A DNA stretch of 64,000 nt from Pedobacter frigoris (GTDB lineage: Bacteria; Bacteroidota; Bacteroidia; Sphingobacteriales; Sphingobacteriaceae). A model generated the notes under the pieces. That model was not told the DNA's origin, did not search any database, and was given only the letters and a program-made list of their open reading frames with translations. Location of the stretch: the NCBI RefSeq assembly GCF_005116445.1, contig NZ_SWBQ01000006.1, forward strand, positions 62,001-126,000, read 5' to 3'. The first letter of the stretch is position 1; every line of letters begins with the position of its first letter. This document shows positions 25,899-36,300 of this stretch, piece after piece. The translations under genes and the position numbers were made by a program.

Positions 25899-28442
25899 AT
25901 GAAGAAAACTATACTTTTAGCTATGCTTGGGGTAGCTGCCGCATCTTATGCAGATGCTCAGGTAAAACCAGCAAATCCCGCAGGTAATGTTCCCGCTAAT
26001 CCGAATGCGATGAATCGTCCGGGTGCCCCGGCAACCGGGCCAAAGCCGTATAAGCAGGTAATCACAAATAAAGCCAAGACAGATAATGGATTGTTTAAGG
26101 TTCACAATGTAGAAGACCGTTATTTCTTCGAAATTCCTGATTCTCTCCTAGGCAGAGAGATCTTAACCGTAAACAGGATCAGTAAAGCTGCTGCAGGCAA
26201 CCGTGCGTCTATGATGGGATACGGTGGAGACCATATCGGAGATAACGTGATTAGTTTTGAGAAAGGACCTGCCAACAAAATTTTCCTGAAAGCAATTTCT
26301 TTCAGTGAGCGTTCAGTAGACAGTACCGATCAGGGAATGTATAAATCACTGAAAAATTCAAATATTCAGCCACTGGTTGCTTCATTTGAAGTTAAAGCTT
26401 ACCAGGATTCAGCATCAAAGGTAAAATGCTCTGTTATCGATGTAACAGATTATATGAACGGTGATAACGATATTTTCTTTTTTGAAGCAGGTGCTAAAAG
26501 AGCGCTATCTATCGGAGGCATAATGGCTGATCGCTCATATGTCAAAGAGATTAAGGCTTATCCTTTGAATATCGAAATCAGAACTTTAAAAACCTATATG
26601 AAGGCTCCAAGCCAGGGTGCTAGTGCAATGGGAGGGGGTGCTCCTCCGGCTTCTACACCGGTAACTTATGAGTTGAACAGTTCGATGATTTTGCTTCCTG
26701 CAAAGCCGATGAAGCCAAGGTTTTATGATTCAAGAGTTGGATACTTTGCAACAGGTTATGTTGACTTTGATGCAAATCCACAAGGTATAAAAAACCAGGC
26801 CGTGATCACTAAATGGAGATTAGAGCCTAAGCCGGAAGATGTAGAAAAATACAAAAGAGGTGAATTGGTAGAACCTCAAAAACAAATCGTTTATTATATC
26901 GATCCTGCAACACCCAAGAAATGGATACCATATCTGATCGCTGGTGTTAATGACTGGCAGGTAGCTTTTGAAAAAGCTGGTTTTAAAAACGCGATAGTTG
27001 CTAAGTTGGCGCCAAATGATCCAAATTGGAGCATTGATGATGCAAGGCACAATGTGATCGTATATAAACCTTCTGATATTCCTAATGCAAGTGGACCGCA
27101 CGTACACGACCCGAGAACCGGCGAGATCTTGGAGACACACGTAAACTGGTACCATAATATCATGCAGCTGGTTAGAAACTGGTATATGGTTCAGGCTGCG
27201 GCAATAGATCCTAAAGCAAGGAAACTGAAATTTGATGACAAGCTAATGGGAGAACTGATCAGATTCGTGTCTTCACATGAAGTAGGTCATACTTTAGGCC
27301 TGCGTCACAACTTTGGTTCGTCTGCTACGGTTCCGGTTGAAAAACTGAGAGACAAACAATGGGTGGAAAAAAATGGTCATACACCATCTATCATGGACTA
27401 TGCACGTTTCAATTATGTAGCACAACCAGAAGATAAAATTACTGAAAAAGGCATATTCCCAAGAATAGGCGATTATGATATGTGGGCTATTGAATGGGCA
27501 TATAAATGGCTTCCTCAGTATAAAACAGCTACAGAAGAAGAAGCTTATTCCAATAAGACAATCATCAAAAGGATAGCTGAGAACAAAAGACTGACGTTTG
27601 GTACTGAGTCAGATTCAAGTGATCCGCGTAACCAGAATGAAGATTTGGGTGATAATGCCATGCTTGCTTCAGAATACGGTATCAAAAACTTAAAACGATT
27701 GATTCCTAATGTGCTTGTATATACGAAAGAGGAGAATGAGGATTATGCAAATGCAAAAACTTTATATAATGAAGTAGTCGGACAATTTGGTCGCTATATG
27801 GGGCATGTTGGTAAGAATGTAGGTGGTATCTACACGTCGCCAAAAACGATTGAAGAAAAAGGACCTGTTTACGTACGCACGGCAGCTGCAACGCAGAAAG
27901 AAGCGATGGACTTTTTAAGCAGAAACTTATTTACTACGCCGACATGGTTGTTAGATCAACCATTGATGGACGTTATTGGTGAAGATCCGGTAAATGTTAT
28001 AGGTAAAGTTCAGGGGCCAGCAATTGCCCGACTAACCAGTACATTCACGTTGAATAAACTGATCTCAGCTGAAGCAGCTGACGGAGCAGCAGCTTACAAG
28101 ATCACAGATCTTTTCAGCGATCTTAATAATTCAATCTTTACAGAGCTAAAGTCAAATGCAGCAATTGATGTGTACCGTCGTAATCTGCAAAAGAACTATG
28201 TAGATAAACTGATCAATATTGTTAAACCTCCTGCAGCAGCTGCACCAACTGGTATGGGCGGTATGATGGGACAATCTGGTGGTGGATCATCACAAAGTGA
28301 TGTAGTATCAGTTGTTAAAGGACAATTACGTGAAATTTTGGCATCTGTAAAATCAGCAGCACCTTCGGCATCTGGTTTGAGCAAATACCATCTTGAAGAT
28401 TTATCAGAGCGTATTGACAATGCTTTGAAATCTAAAGATTAA
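25899..28442 (+). CDS. Zinc-dependent metalloprotease (DUF5117/DUF5118 type), secreted
   Basis: 847 residues with a signal peptide ending near ASYADAQ. After a Pro/Asn/Ala-rich linker (residues about 22-45) come the DUF5118 and DUF5117-like regions (VEDRYFFEIPDSLLGREILTVNRISK). The metzincin-type zinc motif HEVGHTLGLRH has ligands His460, His464 and His470, followed by SIMDYARFNY, which contains the Met-turn. The C-terminal third includes a low-complexity Gly/Met/Ser stretch (about residues 780-800). These large proteases are common in Bacteroidota and are thought to act in the envelope; their substrates are not known. A strong terminator follows. Confidence 0.92.
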   Translation: MKKTILLAMLGVAAASYADAQVKPANPAGNVPANPNAMNRPGAPATGPKPYKQVITNKAKTDNGLFKVHNVEDRYFFEIPDSLLGREILTVNRISKAAAGNRASMMGYGGDHIGDNVISFEKGPANKIFLKAISFSERSVDSTDQGMYKSLKNSNIQPLVASFEVKAYQDSASKVKCSVIDVTDYMNGDNDIFFFEAGAKRALSIGGIMADRSYVKEIKAYPLNIEIRTLKTYMKAPSQGASAMGGGAPPASTPVTYELNSSMILLPAKPMKPRFYDSRVGYFATGYVDFDANPQGIKNQAVITKWRLEPKPEDVEKYKRGELVEPQKQIVYYIDPATPKKWIPYLIAGVNDWQVAFEKAGFKNAIVAKLAPNDPNWSIDDARHNVIVYKPSDIPNASGPHVHDPRTGEILETHVNWYHNIMQLVRNWYMVQAAAIDPKARKLKFDDKLMGELIRFVSSHEVGHTLGLRHNFGSSATVPVEKLRDKQWVEKNGHTPSIMDYARFNYVAQPEDKITEKGIFPRIGDYDMWAIEWAYKWLPQYKTATEEEAYSNKTIIKRIAENKRLTFGTESDSSDPRNQNEDLGDNAMLASEYGIKNLKRLIPNVLVYTKEENEDYANAKTLYNEVVGQFGRYMGHVGKNVGGIYTSPKTIEEKGPVYVRTAAATQKEAMDFLSRNLFTTPTWLLDQPLMDVIGEDPVNVIGKVQGPAIARLTSTFTLNKLISAEAADGAAAYKITDLFSDLNNSIFTELKSNAAIDVYRRNLQKNYVDKLINIVKPPAAAAPTGMGGMMGQSGGGSSQSDVVSVVKGQLREILASVKSAAPSASGLSKYHLEDLSERIDNALKSKD

Positions 28443-28466
28443 TCAGGTTAATTCTTTTTAAAGAAG

Positions 28467-28498
28467 AGAGGCCATTCGAAAGGATGGCCTCTTTTTTT
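28467..28498 (+). terminator. Intrinsic terminator of the metalloprotease gene
   Basis: AGAGGCCAT pairs perfectly with ATGGCCTCT around an 8-nt loop, followed by seven T. It overlaps the stop codon of the convergent beta-helix gene. Confidence 0.85.
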
Positions 28499-30065
28499 AT
28501 TGATACGCTCCCTTGCTAATCAAATTGGCTACAATACGTGTCTGACCATCTTTGTCTGTTGTACCATTTACTGTTGCGGAAATAACTTTGCCTGTCTGCT
28601 TTGCAGCAGATGCAGGTTTTAAATGCAGGTCATAAATGCCGGGATTTATAAACATCGGGTCTATCCCCGCTGTAGAACCGGCATCGCCGCCACAAGCATT
28701 TTTCCATAAGTTGAAATCGGTATAAGGGATATTGTTCCATCGCCATATGTTTAGCCCGTCAGAATGGTACAGGTTATTTGTAATGGCATTATTTGTTCCT
28801 CCAGTGACTTGTTTATTGATGAATACACCACGTTCTGCTCTTGGATATATGATGTTGTTGTTGATCACATTATTATTGCAGTTTTCTGTCAGTCTGATTT
28901 CTCCCTCTACTTCATTTGAATAGCCAAGATCCTTATTGTTGTGGAAAATGGTATTGTTCACGACATAGCAATTATTGGTGCCACCACCTGTATAGCCGAT
29001 GTAGCCGCCAAGGTAGATGCCGGCAAGTGAAGAATTGTATACCAGGTTATTCCTTACTAAGCATTCCTGTGTAGGAAAATTGTTGGTTTCGCTGACAATA
29101 CCAATACCGCGGCCACAGTCCCTTACCAGATTTCTTTCAACGATGATATTTCTGGCTCCGTCAACATAAATCCCTATGGCTCCGTTATGATCTTTAAAAG
29201 CCGGTATTGGTCCGGTTCTGCCATCCAGATTAAATACTTCATTGTCAGCGATGATACCATTGCGCACATAATTTAAGGCAGGATCTGCATTTGCAGCATA
29301 CCCGCCTGCAGCTACAATGCCTATGTTCTCGCCGTTATAAACCTTGTTTTTCCTCACCTCAAAACCGTCTACATATCCGTTAATTGTTAAGTTCTCACTA
29401 TAACCGGTATTGCAATCAAAGATTTCATTTTCTTCTACCAGAATTTTAGTCATGACGACCGTCGTATTTCCAATGACATGTATGCCGTGTCCGCTTCTGC
29501 CTTGTTCAGCAGAAGAATTATTCTCAATATTATAGACACGATTTTTCCGCAATGTGATATTGGTGGAGCCGCCTTTGACAACTATGCCGTCTACATTTAC
29601 CTGTCCGGCAGTTGTTTTGAAATTGCAAACATCAAGTCCCTCAACAATGACAAAGCTTACTCCGTTTAGTGTAACCAGGGCTTCACTTCTGGATACAGAA
29701 AGTCCTTCTCCGCTGATGATAGCCTGCTCCCCCTGGTAGGATTTTAAGGTGATAACTTTGTCTTTTCTTCCTGATTTGGGAAATACTACTTTCTCTTTAT
29801 AAGTGCCCGCCCGGACATAAACAGTAAATCCCGGAGTAACCATTTCCAGTGCTTTTTGAATGGTATTTACCGGATTTTCAATTGTCCCATTATTGGCATC
29901 GGAGCCGTCGATAGCTACGTAAATATCCTTTCCAGTGGCCGTTTTTTCGCCATCTGAACCTGCTAAACTGTTCTTTTTACTGCATGCATGCAAAACACTA
30001 AAAGAGAAAAGAAAGATCCCCAACAGGAAAATGAGTTTAAAGTGGCCTAGTTTTGATGTATTCAT
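28497..30065 (-). CDS. Right-handed parallel beta-helix lipoprotein, possible polysaccharide-active protein
   Basis: 522 residues from ATG 30065, chosen because the lipoprotein signal (FKLIFLLGIFLFSFSVLHAC) starts there; ATG 30122 is in frame but adds a non-signal extension. The mature part begins with the DUF1565-type motif DIYVAIDGSDANNGTIENPVNTIQKALEM and continues with many Asn-rich beta-helix turns (ITLRKNRVYNIENNSS, NNCYVVNNTIFHNN, NNNVINNNIIYPRA). Such folds occur in pectate-lyase-like and alginate or chondroitin lyases. No catalytic residues can be assigned by eye. It is the last gene of the SusCD locus, so it is probably a surface enzyme or glycan binder for the locus substrate. Confidence 0.85.
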   Translation of the reverse strand: MNTSKLGHFKLIFLLGIFLFSFSVLHACSKKNSLAGSDGEKTATGKDIYVAIDGSDANNGTIENPVNTIQKALEMVTPGFTVYVRAGTYKEKVVFPKSGRKDKVITLKSYQGEQAIISGEGLSVSRSEALVTLNGVSFVIVEGLDVCNFKTTAGQVNVDGIVVKGGSTNITLRKNRVYNIENNSSAEQGRSGHGIHVIGNTTVVMTKILVEENEIFDCNTGYSENLTINGYVDGFEVRKNKVYNGENIGIVAAGGYAANADPALNYVRNGIIADNEVFNLDGRTGPIPAFKDHNGAIGIYVDGARNIIVERNLVRDCGRGIGIVSETNNFPTQECLVRNNLVYNSSLAGIYLGGYIGYTGGGTNNCYVVNNTIFHNNKDLGYSNEVEGEIRLTENCNNNVINNNIIYPRAERGVFINKQVTGGTNNAITNNLYHSDGLNIWRWNNIPYTDFNLWKNACGGDAGSTAGIDPMFINPGIYDLHLKPASAAKQTGKVISATVNGTTDKDGQTRIVANLISKGAYQ

Positions 30066-30143
30066 ATTTGCATTATTAAAACAGCAGGTAAGGGATAGAG
30101 AGCCCTTTACCTGCTGCAACATTTGTGTGTATGAATTAGATAG

Positions 30144-31445
30144 TTACTCAGATACTATTTTGCGGACAGTGTTGTTGTTCCTGTCGAGTACATAAACAGT
30201 TCCGTTCTTGTCGACAGCAACACCTGCTGGCGCGTTAAACGCAGCAGCTTTTCCAATCCCGTTTACATAGCCGGAATTGGCAGATCCTGCAAAAGTGCTC
30301 ACTTCGTAACTGGCGCCATCTATGTAACGGACACTTTGATCAGCATTTCCATAACCGCCGCCACCTGCACCATTCCCTGCTATATATAAATTATTGGCTG
30401 CATCAATAGACATGCCCCATGGCAATGAGAATTTAGCAGTAGATGCCGGACCATCCAGGTAACCCTGAACGCCCGAGCCTGCAATGGTACCACCAGTCCA
30501 ACTGCCTGCGAGGAACTTTTTAACTACCTGATCGCCATGTACGTTTACAAACATGTTGCCTGCATTGTCGAAGGCGATTGCGGAAGGATAATTGAGCCCG
30601 GTAACGGTCTGGGTAGTTGTCCCCTCTGGTGTAACCTGGTAAACAATAGCAGGAGAGGTACATGAGAAATAGAATATGTTGCCTGTTTTCTTGTCAAATG
30701 CGAGATTCCATGGCTCTGCATTGGCCCAGGCATATATCGAAGCCGTTCCATCCGGTGTTATTTTTCTGATGTCCCAATTGCCCGGATCCGCAGTATACAG
30801 GTTGCCAAGGTGATCAATGGTGAGGCCATAGGGAATATTGAATTTAGCTGCAGTTCCCTTACCATCGGCGTAGCCTCCGCTACTTGGATTGCCGGCAAAA
30901 GTGCTTACATTTCCATCCTTGTCAATTTTCCGGATGCAATGGTTGCCGACATCAGTGACGTATACATTCAGGTTGTCATCAACCGCAATTCCGCTGCAGC
31001 GGTACCAGGACTCGCCACTAAAATTAAAACTAGCGTCGGTACCTTGTCCGTTTGCAAACCCTGCAACCCCTGAGCCAGCCAGAGTAGTTACGGTTCTCAT
31101 GAATTCGTAGAAGAAGGTCGTCTTGCTGGTCACGCTTTTGTCGCCGATCGTGATGGTAATGGTGCCAGATCCGGCCTTTTTAGGCACTACAGCCATCAGC
31201 TGATTGCCTTTAACCCCAATTATTTTCAGACGTTTCCCATTAAGTGTAACCTTAATCTGGGAAGTGTCCGTAGTGAAGTTACTTCCGTTGATCAGAATTT
31301 CAGTGCCACCGCTACCTTTTTCAGGAATGAACTGGTCAATGGTGATCGGGGAGGAGGTATCATGCTTAAATCCTTCTTCATTCTTTTTGCAACCCGCAAT
31401 AAACACCATGATGATGAATATGCAGGCATGTATATATCTTTTCAT
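30144..31445 (-). CDS. IPT/TIG and NHL repeat lipoprotein
   Basis: 433 residues with lipobox IAGC (Cys19). Residues about 33-112 form an IPT/TIG immunoglobulin-like domain (ITIDQFIPEKGSGGTEILINGSNF). The rest is an NHL beta-propeller with repeats such as GIAVDDNLNVYVTDVGNHCIRKIDKDGNVSTFAG, GLTIDHLGNLYTADPGNWDIRKI and GVAVDKNGTVYVLDRNNNTVRKI. Proteins of this layout are frequent in SusCD loci at the position of surface glycan-binding proteins. It lies 35 bp downstream of susD on the same strand. The exact ligand is unknown. Confidence 0.9.
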   Translation of the reverse strand: MKRYIHACIFIIMVFIAGCKKNEEGFKHDTSSPITIDQFIPEKGSGGTEILINGSNFTTDTSQIKVTLNGKRLKIIGVKGNQLMAVVPKKAGSGTITITIGDKSVTSKTTFFYEFMRTVTTLAGSGVAGFANGQGTDASFNFSGESWYRCSGIAVDDNLNVYVTDVGNHCIRKIDKDGNVSTFAGNPSSGGYADGKGTAAKFNIPYGLTIDHLGNLYTADPGNWDIRKITPDGTASIYAWANAEPWNLAFDKKTGNIFYFSCTSPAIVYQVTPEGTTTQTVTGLNYPSAIAFDNAGNMFVNVHGDQVVKKFLAGSWTGGTIAGSGVQGYLDGPASTAKFSLPWGMSIDAANNLYIAGNGAGGGGYGNADQSVRYIDGASYEVSTFAGSANSGYVNGIGKAAAFNAPAGVAVDKNGTVYVLDRNNNTVRKIVSE

Positions 31446-31480
31446 AATATTCTTCGTATTAATAAATGACGCATTTTAAT

Positions 31481-33349
31481 TTACCAGCCCGGATTTTGTA
31501 CCAACGAGGTATTTTTATCTCTATCACTTTGTGCGATAGGGAACAGGTACATTTTATCAGCCCAAACTCTGTTTTGCAGTAGGGTCCGTTTGTTGAAATC
31601 GGCAAAAGCAAATCCCTGATTGCCGTCATTGGTGATGGTATTCATCCGGTAAATGGTCTGTATTTTAGGATCATTCATCATCAGTCTCCGGATCAAGGTA
31701 AAATACCTGTCGCCCTCAAATGCCAGTTCTACCTGTCTTTCATGAAGAATACGTTTTCTCATTTCAGTCTGATCTCCTATAGCAGACGGATAAACGGTTT
31801 GTAAATCGGGAACACCTGCACGCTGTCTTACCAGGTTTACATATTTAAGAATATCCGGATGGTTTGGCTCAATTTCATTTAAGGCTTCTGCATAGTTTAA
31901 ATACATTTCAGCCAGACGAAGATGGATGAAAGGACGGTAAACCACAGTGCTTGTCCTTATATTTGAAGCAGGACTCACATTTTTCAGTACATCATATCCG
32001 GTAATGTCGCTGTTGTTATTTACGCCAACCCCGGATTTTCCGGAATAGTAGAATTCAGCTCTTCCTGTTCCATCTTTATTCGCATCAGAAGAGAAGTAAT
32101 TCCTGTCATCCTGTGTTGGCGCCGGTAAAACAGGCTTGCCATTGTACTGGATACTTACATAAAACCTGGCTTCGCGATTGGCATACATATTGGCATTTCC
32201 TTTTACATAACCCCTGTTTACCCCATCTTTCGATTTACCCCAGTTAGCAGGATCATCGGTTTGTACGAATCCTGATTCGACATACTGTGCCTGAGGGTCA
32301 TCTATAGTTCTTCCATTGCGCATGTAAAATGCATCCACTACATTTTGTGTCGCATTCTGCATGTCATATCCCGCTGGTTTTGGCGCACAGCGGACCTCAT
32401 GTCCCCATTGCCACGAACCGGCCATATTGGTAGAAAACAGAATTTCGGTATTCCAGTTTGTCAGGAATAAATTGCGAAAGGAGAGGTATGGATCAAACTG
32501 GCTGTCACCCTCGTCCAGGTTTGTAAACAGTCTGTAGCCCTGAAGGTCTATGACAGCCTTGGCGGCATTTGCAGCAGTCCTCCATTTGTTCACATCATAT
32601 TGTAACGGGGCCAGTGCTTTTCCATCATTATTTTTGAACGCTGCAAATTTTGGATTTCCATTCCATAATGGACTGGCGGCCCATAAAGCCAACTGGGATT
32701 TTACGGCCAGAGAGGACGCCTTATTCGCTCTTCCATAGTTGGAAGAAGAAGCCCAGCTTGGAGGTAAGTCAGCTGCAGCAGCGTCCAGAAGTTCATTGAT
32801 GTGATCCACACATTCATCAAAAGATACTCGTGGATATTTGTTGTAATCTTCATTGAGGCTAAGCAGCGATGTAACCTTCACAAACGGACCGTATTGTCTG
32901 AGCAGCTTCCAATAAAACCAGCCCCTTAAAAACATTGCTTCGGCCTTATATTGCTTTTTAAGATCCGGGCCAATTATGGCGTCAGACATCTTGTCTATGT
33001 TCTGTTCAAATACGATACTTTGTCTGATGGCCGCATAATTCTGAGCCCAATAGTACCAATGGTTGCTTTGTGCATTCCAGTTGCCGGAAGTCATTTGTCT
33101 GACCGAGACACCCTGAATGCTGCAGGAAGTTTCATCGCTGCCACCAAGCATTGTATGGTCGTCGGCAGGAATGCTGACACGCGCGTACACCTGGTTCAGG
33201 TATCCTTCAGCGTTAGCTCTGGTCTCCCAAAGCATGTCGGAGGTCAACAGGTTATCAGGTGCTACATCTAAATATTTACAACCTGGGACAGACATTAATA
33301 AGCACAATGCTATGCTGCCTGTGAGAATATTTTTAAATATGTTATTCAT
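31481..33349 (-). CDS. SusD/RagB family nutrient-binding outer membrane lipoprotein
   Basis: About 622 residues from ATG 33349 (an ATG three codons upstream is also possible). The lipobox is SVPGC and the protein opens with KYLDVAPDNLLTSDMLWETRANAEGYLNQVY, the SusD N-terminus. Tetratricopeptide-like helices and the C-terminal block IRTSTVVYRPFIHLRLAEMYLNYAEALNEI, then RKRILHERQVELAFEGDRYFTLIRR, are typical. It forms a lid on SusC at the cell surface and captures glycan fragments. The gene follows susC by 22 bp. Confidence 0.96.
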   Translation of the reverse strand: MNNIFKNILTGSIALCLLMSVPGCKYLDVAPDNLLTSDMLWETRANAEGYLNQVYARVSIPADDHTMLGGSDETSCSIQGVSVRQMTSGNWNAQSNHWYYWAQNYAAIRQSIVFEQNIDKMSDAIIGPDLKKQYKAEAMFLRGWFYWKLLRQYGPFVKVTSLLSLNEDYNKYPRVSFDECVDHINELLDAAAADLPPSWASSSNYGRANKASSLAVKSQLALWAASPLWNGNPKFAAFKNNDGKALAPLQYDVNKWRTAANAAKAVIDLQGYRLFTNLDEGDSQFDPYLSFRNLFLTNWNTEILFSTNMAGSWQWGHEVRCAPKPAGYDMQNATQNVVDAFYMRNGRTIDDPQAQYVESGFVQTDDPANWGKSKDGVNRGYVKGNANMYANREARFYVSIQYNGKPVLPAPTQDDRNYFSSDANKDGTGRAEFYYSGKSGVGVNNNSDITGYDVLKNVSPASNIRTSTVVYRPFIHLRLAEMYLNYAEALNEIEPNHPDILKYVNLVRQRAGVPDLQTVYPSAIGDQTEMRKRILHERQVELAFEGDRYFTLIRRLMMNDPKIQTIYRMNTITNDGNQGFAFADFNKRTLLQNRVWADKMYLFPIAQSDRDKNTSLVQNPGW

Positions 33350-33371
33350 CTTAATCATTGTTAAATGGTAA

Positions 33372-36300
33372 TTAAAACTGTGCCCTCATCCCAAAAGTCA
33401 TCATCCTGGTGATGGGATATTTTGCACCATTTGATCCCAGCTCAGGATCCCATATTTTAAATTTGCTGAAGGTCAAAAGGTTTTGTCCTGATGCATAGAA
33501 ATACAAAACAGGGATGCGCGCCTTTTTCAACTTCTCTGAGCTGAGTGTATAGCCCATAGAAGCCTGTTTTAAGCGCACATACGAGCCATCCTTAAGCCAG
33601 TGTGTGCTGTTCAGGTAGTTGTTGTCAGCCAGGCCTGCCACCGACAGACGGGGATAATAGGCGTCCGGCCGAGGATTTTCTATCGTCCACCTGTCCAGTA
33701 CCTGAGCCATGGTATTGTTCTGGTATTGCCCCAGTCCGGAAAACGGCACGACGCCGACTCCATCTACCCCTGCTCCATTTCCGTAAATGAGTGAGCCATT
33801 CGCCATAATGCCGATATCAGCAACTCCCTGAAAGAAAAGTGACAAATCGAATTTTTTAAAGGCTAGGGAAAATCCTGCACCATATAACCAGGAAGGAAAA
33901 GGGGATTTGCCAAGTCTTCTCGCATCATAAGCATCAATTACGTTGTCGCCATTCTGATCCAAATAACGGATGTCGCCCGGCCTGACTACACCAAATTTTT
34001 GTTCTGGATGGGTATCTATGTCGTTCTGATCTGTGTAATAGCCATCGGCTATATAACCAAAAAACTCATTGGAGCCAAAGCCAGCCTGATTTTGATAGGC
34101 GTACTTTCTTACCGGCTCATCCGCAAAGATGATTTTATTTTTGCTATAGGTTACATTTCCAAATACCCTGAGACCTACTTTACCAATCTGATCATTGTAT
34201 TCTATACTGGCGTCCATACCGCGGTTGCTCATTTCGCCAAGATTTGCAAATACTGAAGTAGACCCAAGTCCGACTATAGAGGAGATGGATTCACGCATGA
34301 TCAGAATGTTTTTGCGTCTCTCATCAAATACATCGAAAATAAGGTTCAGTTTATTGAACAACCCTATTTCAAGTCCGATGCCACCTTTATATGATTTTTC
34401 CCAGGTCAGGTTTTCAATACCAATTAAATTCTCGGTCAAACCCTGGTACCAGGTGCCATTTAATCCGAAGCCGGTATTTGAGCCGTTTCCTATTTGGGTT
34501 AAATAAGGGAACCTGTCGCCTCTGCCCACATTGTCATTTCCTACAACCCCATAGGAGCCCCTCAACTTTAATAAGCTGAATGTATTCGCGAAGGGTTTAA
34601 AGAAGGATTCATTAGAAATTACCCAACCTGCTGATATTGAAGGAAAGAGACCAAATTTACTTCCCTTTTGAAAGTTTTCAGATCCTGTGTAGCCACCATT
34701 CAACTCCAGGAGATATTTATCCATATAACCATAAGTGAGTCTTCCTGCCAGACTCTGATTGCGGAATGGGATGGCGGTGATTACATCACCAGCGGTACTT
34801 TTGAGCCTGTTTCGCATATTGTATAGAAACATAGCGCCTATGCGGTGATTGCTGAAAGTACGGTCATAATTAACATTCCCCTCCAGATACATGATCCTTT
34901 CACCATCTGAACCTTGCTGATAACCTAAAAACTGTTGTCCAATACGTGTTTGCGTAAACAAAAGTTCACCATTGCCGTCACGCCCTATAGCTTGCCAGTT
35001 GTCGTTGAGGCCTGTTCTCCTGTTGTTAAAATCTCCATAGCTGTCAAAAGAGAACCTCGCATATGATGATAGCCCGGGCGTCAATGCATCCAATCTTTGA
35101 GTTACAGTAAAAACGGATTGTACGGCAGGTCTGAATTCATCAGAATAACCATTGTTTTGAACTGCATTTAAGGGGTTGGTGCCTCCGCTGGAAATAGGAC
35201 CCGCCCATTTACCGCCAGGATATTTTGTTGGAAAAGCAACAGGTGTTGTCGCATAGGCCTGGTACCACAGGCTACCCGCTCCGATGCCAGGATAACGCGC
35301 ATTGACAAGCATTGCGCCTATGTTCAGCTGTAAAAGGGTACTGCTCGTGACATTGACGTCAATGTTACTTCTAAAATCGTAACGCTTAAAGTTAAGATTG
35401 GGGTTATACCCGTTCAGTTTCTCCACTTTGTAGGGTCCAGTCTGGTTGTAAAACGAACTGGAAATATAATAGCGGACGGTTTCGGTACCACCATTGATAT
35501 TTAAGTTGGCATTAGTTATGGTCGACTGGTCTTTGTAGATCTCATCGATCCAGTTTACATTCGGATACATGTAAGGATCCAGACCACTGGCTGTTTTTTG
35601 TATCAGTTCCTCAGAAAAATTAGGTAGCAGTCCCATATTGGTTCTGGCTTCATTTAGCAGTTGCATGTATTGAATTCCGGTCAGCATATCAGGTTTTTCT
35701 GTAAAGCCTGTTGATCCGGTCTCTGCTTTTAGAGAGATTTTCGGTTTGCCAGCTACTCCTCTTTTTGTCGTGATGATGAGTACACCATTAGCCCCTTTTG
35801 CCCCGTACATGGCTGTTGATGATGCATCTTTGAGCAGTGAAATGCTGGATACGTCTTCTGGATCTATATTGTTGAAGGAGCCGCCGAAAGCACTGTTTAC
35901 ATCATCACGCTGTACACCGTCGACAATAATCAGAGGAGAGCTGTTGCCGGTAAAGGTTCCCAATCCTCGGATCGTGAACTGAGAGTTGTCGTATCCCGGT
36001 TCGCCGCTCGACTGCATAGAAATGATACCCGCCACTTTTCCGGCTAATGCATTAGAGAGACTGGCAACGGGTGTTCTCATATCGGCCATATTTACAGAGC
36101 TGATGGAGCCGGTTACCGTAATTTTCTTTTGGGTTCCATAGCCGACTACGAGCACCTCGGATAGTTCATCTACAGCCTCCTGAAGTGTTACATTTAAAAC
36201 GGTCTGCCCGTTTACCGGTATTTCACGTGTGATGAAACCTGTATAAGAAAAAACTAAAACCGCATTGGAAGACGTAACCGCGATGCTGAAATCACCATTG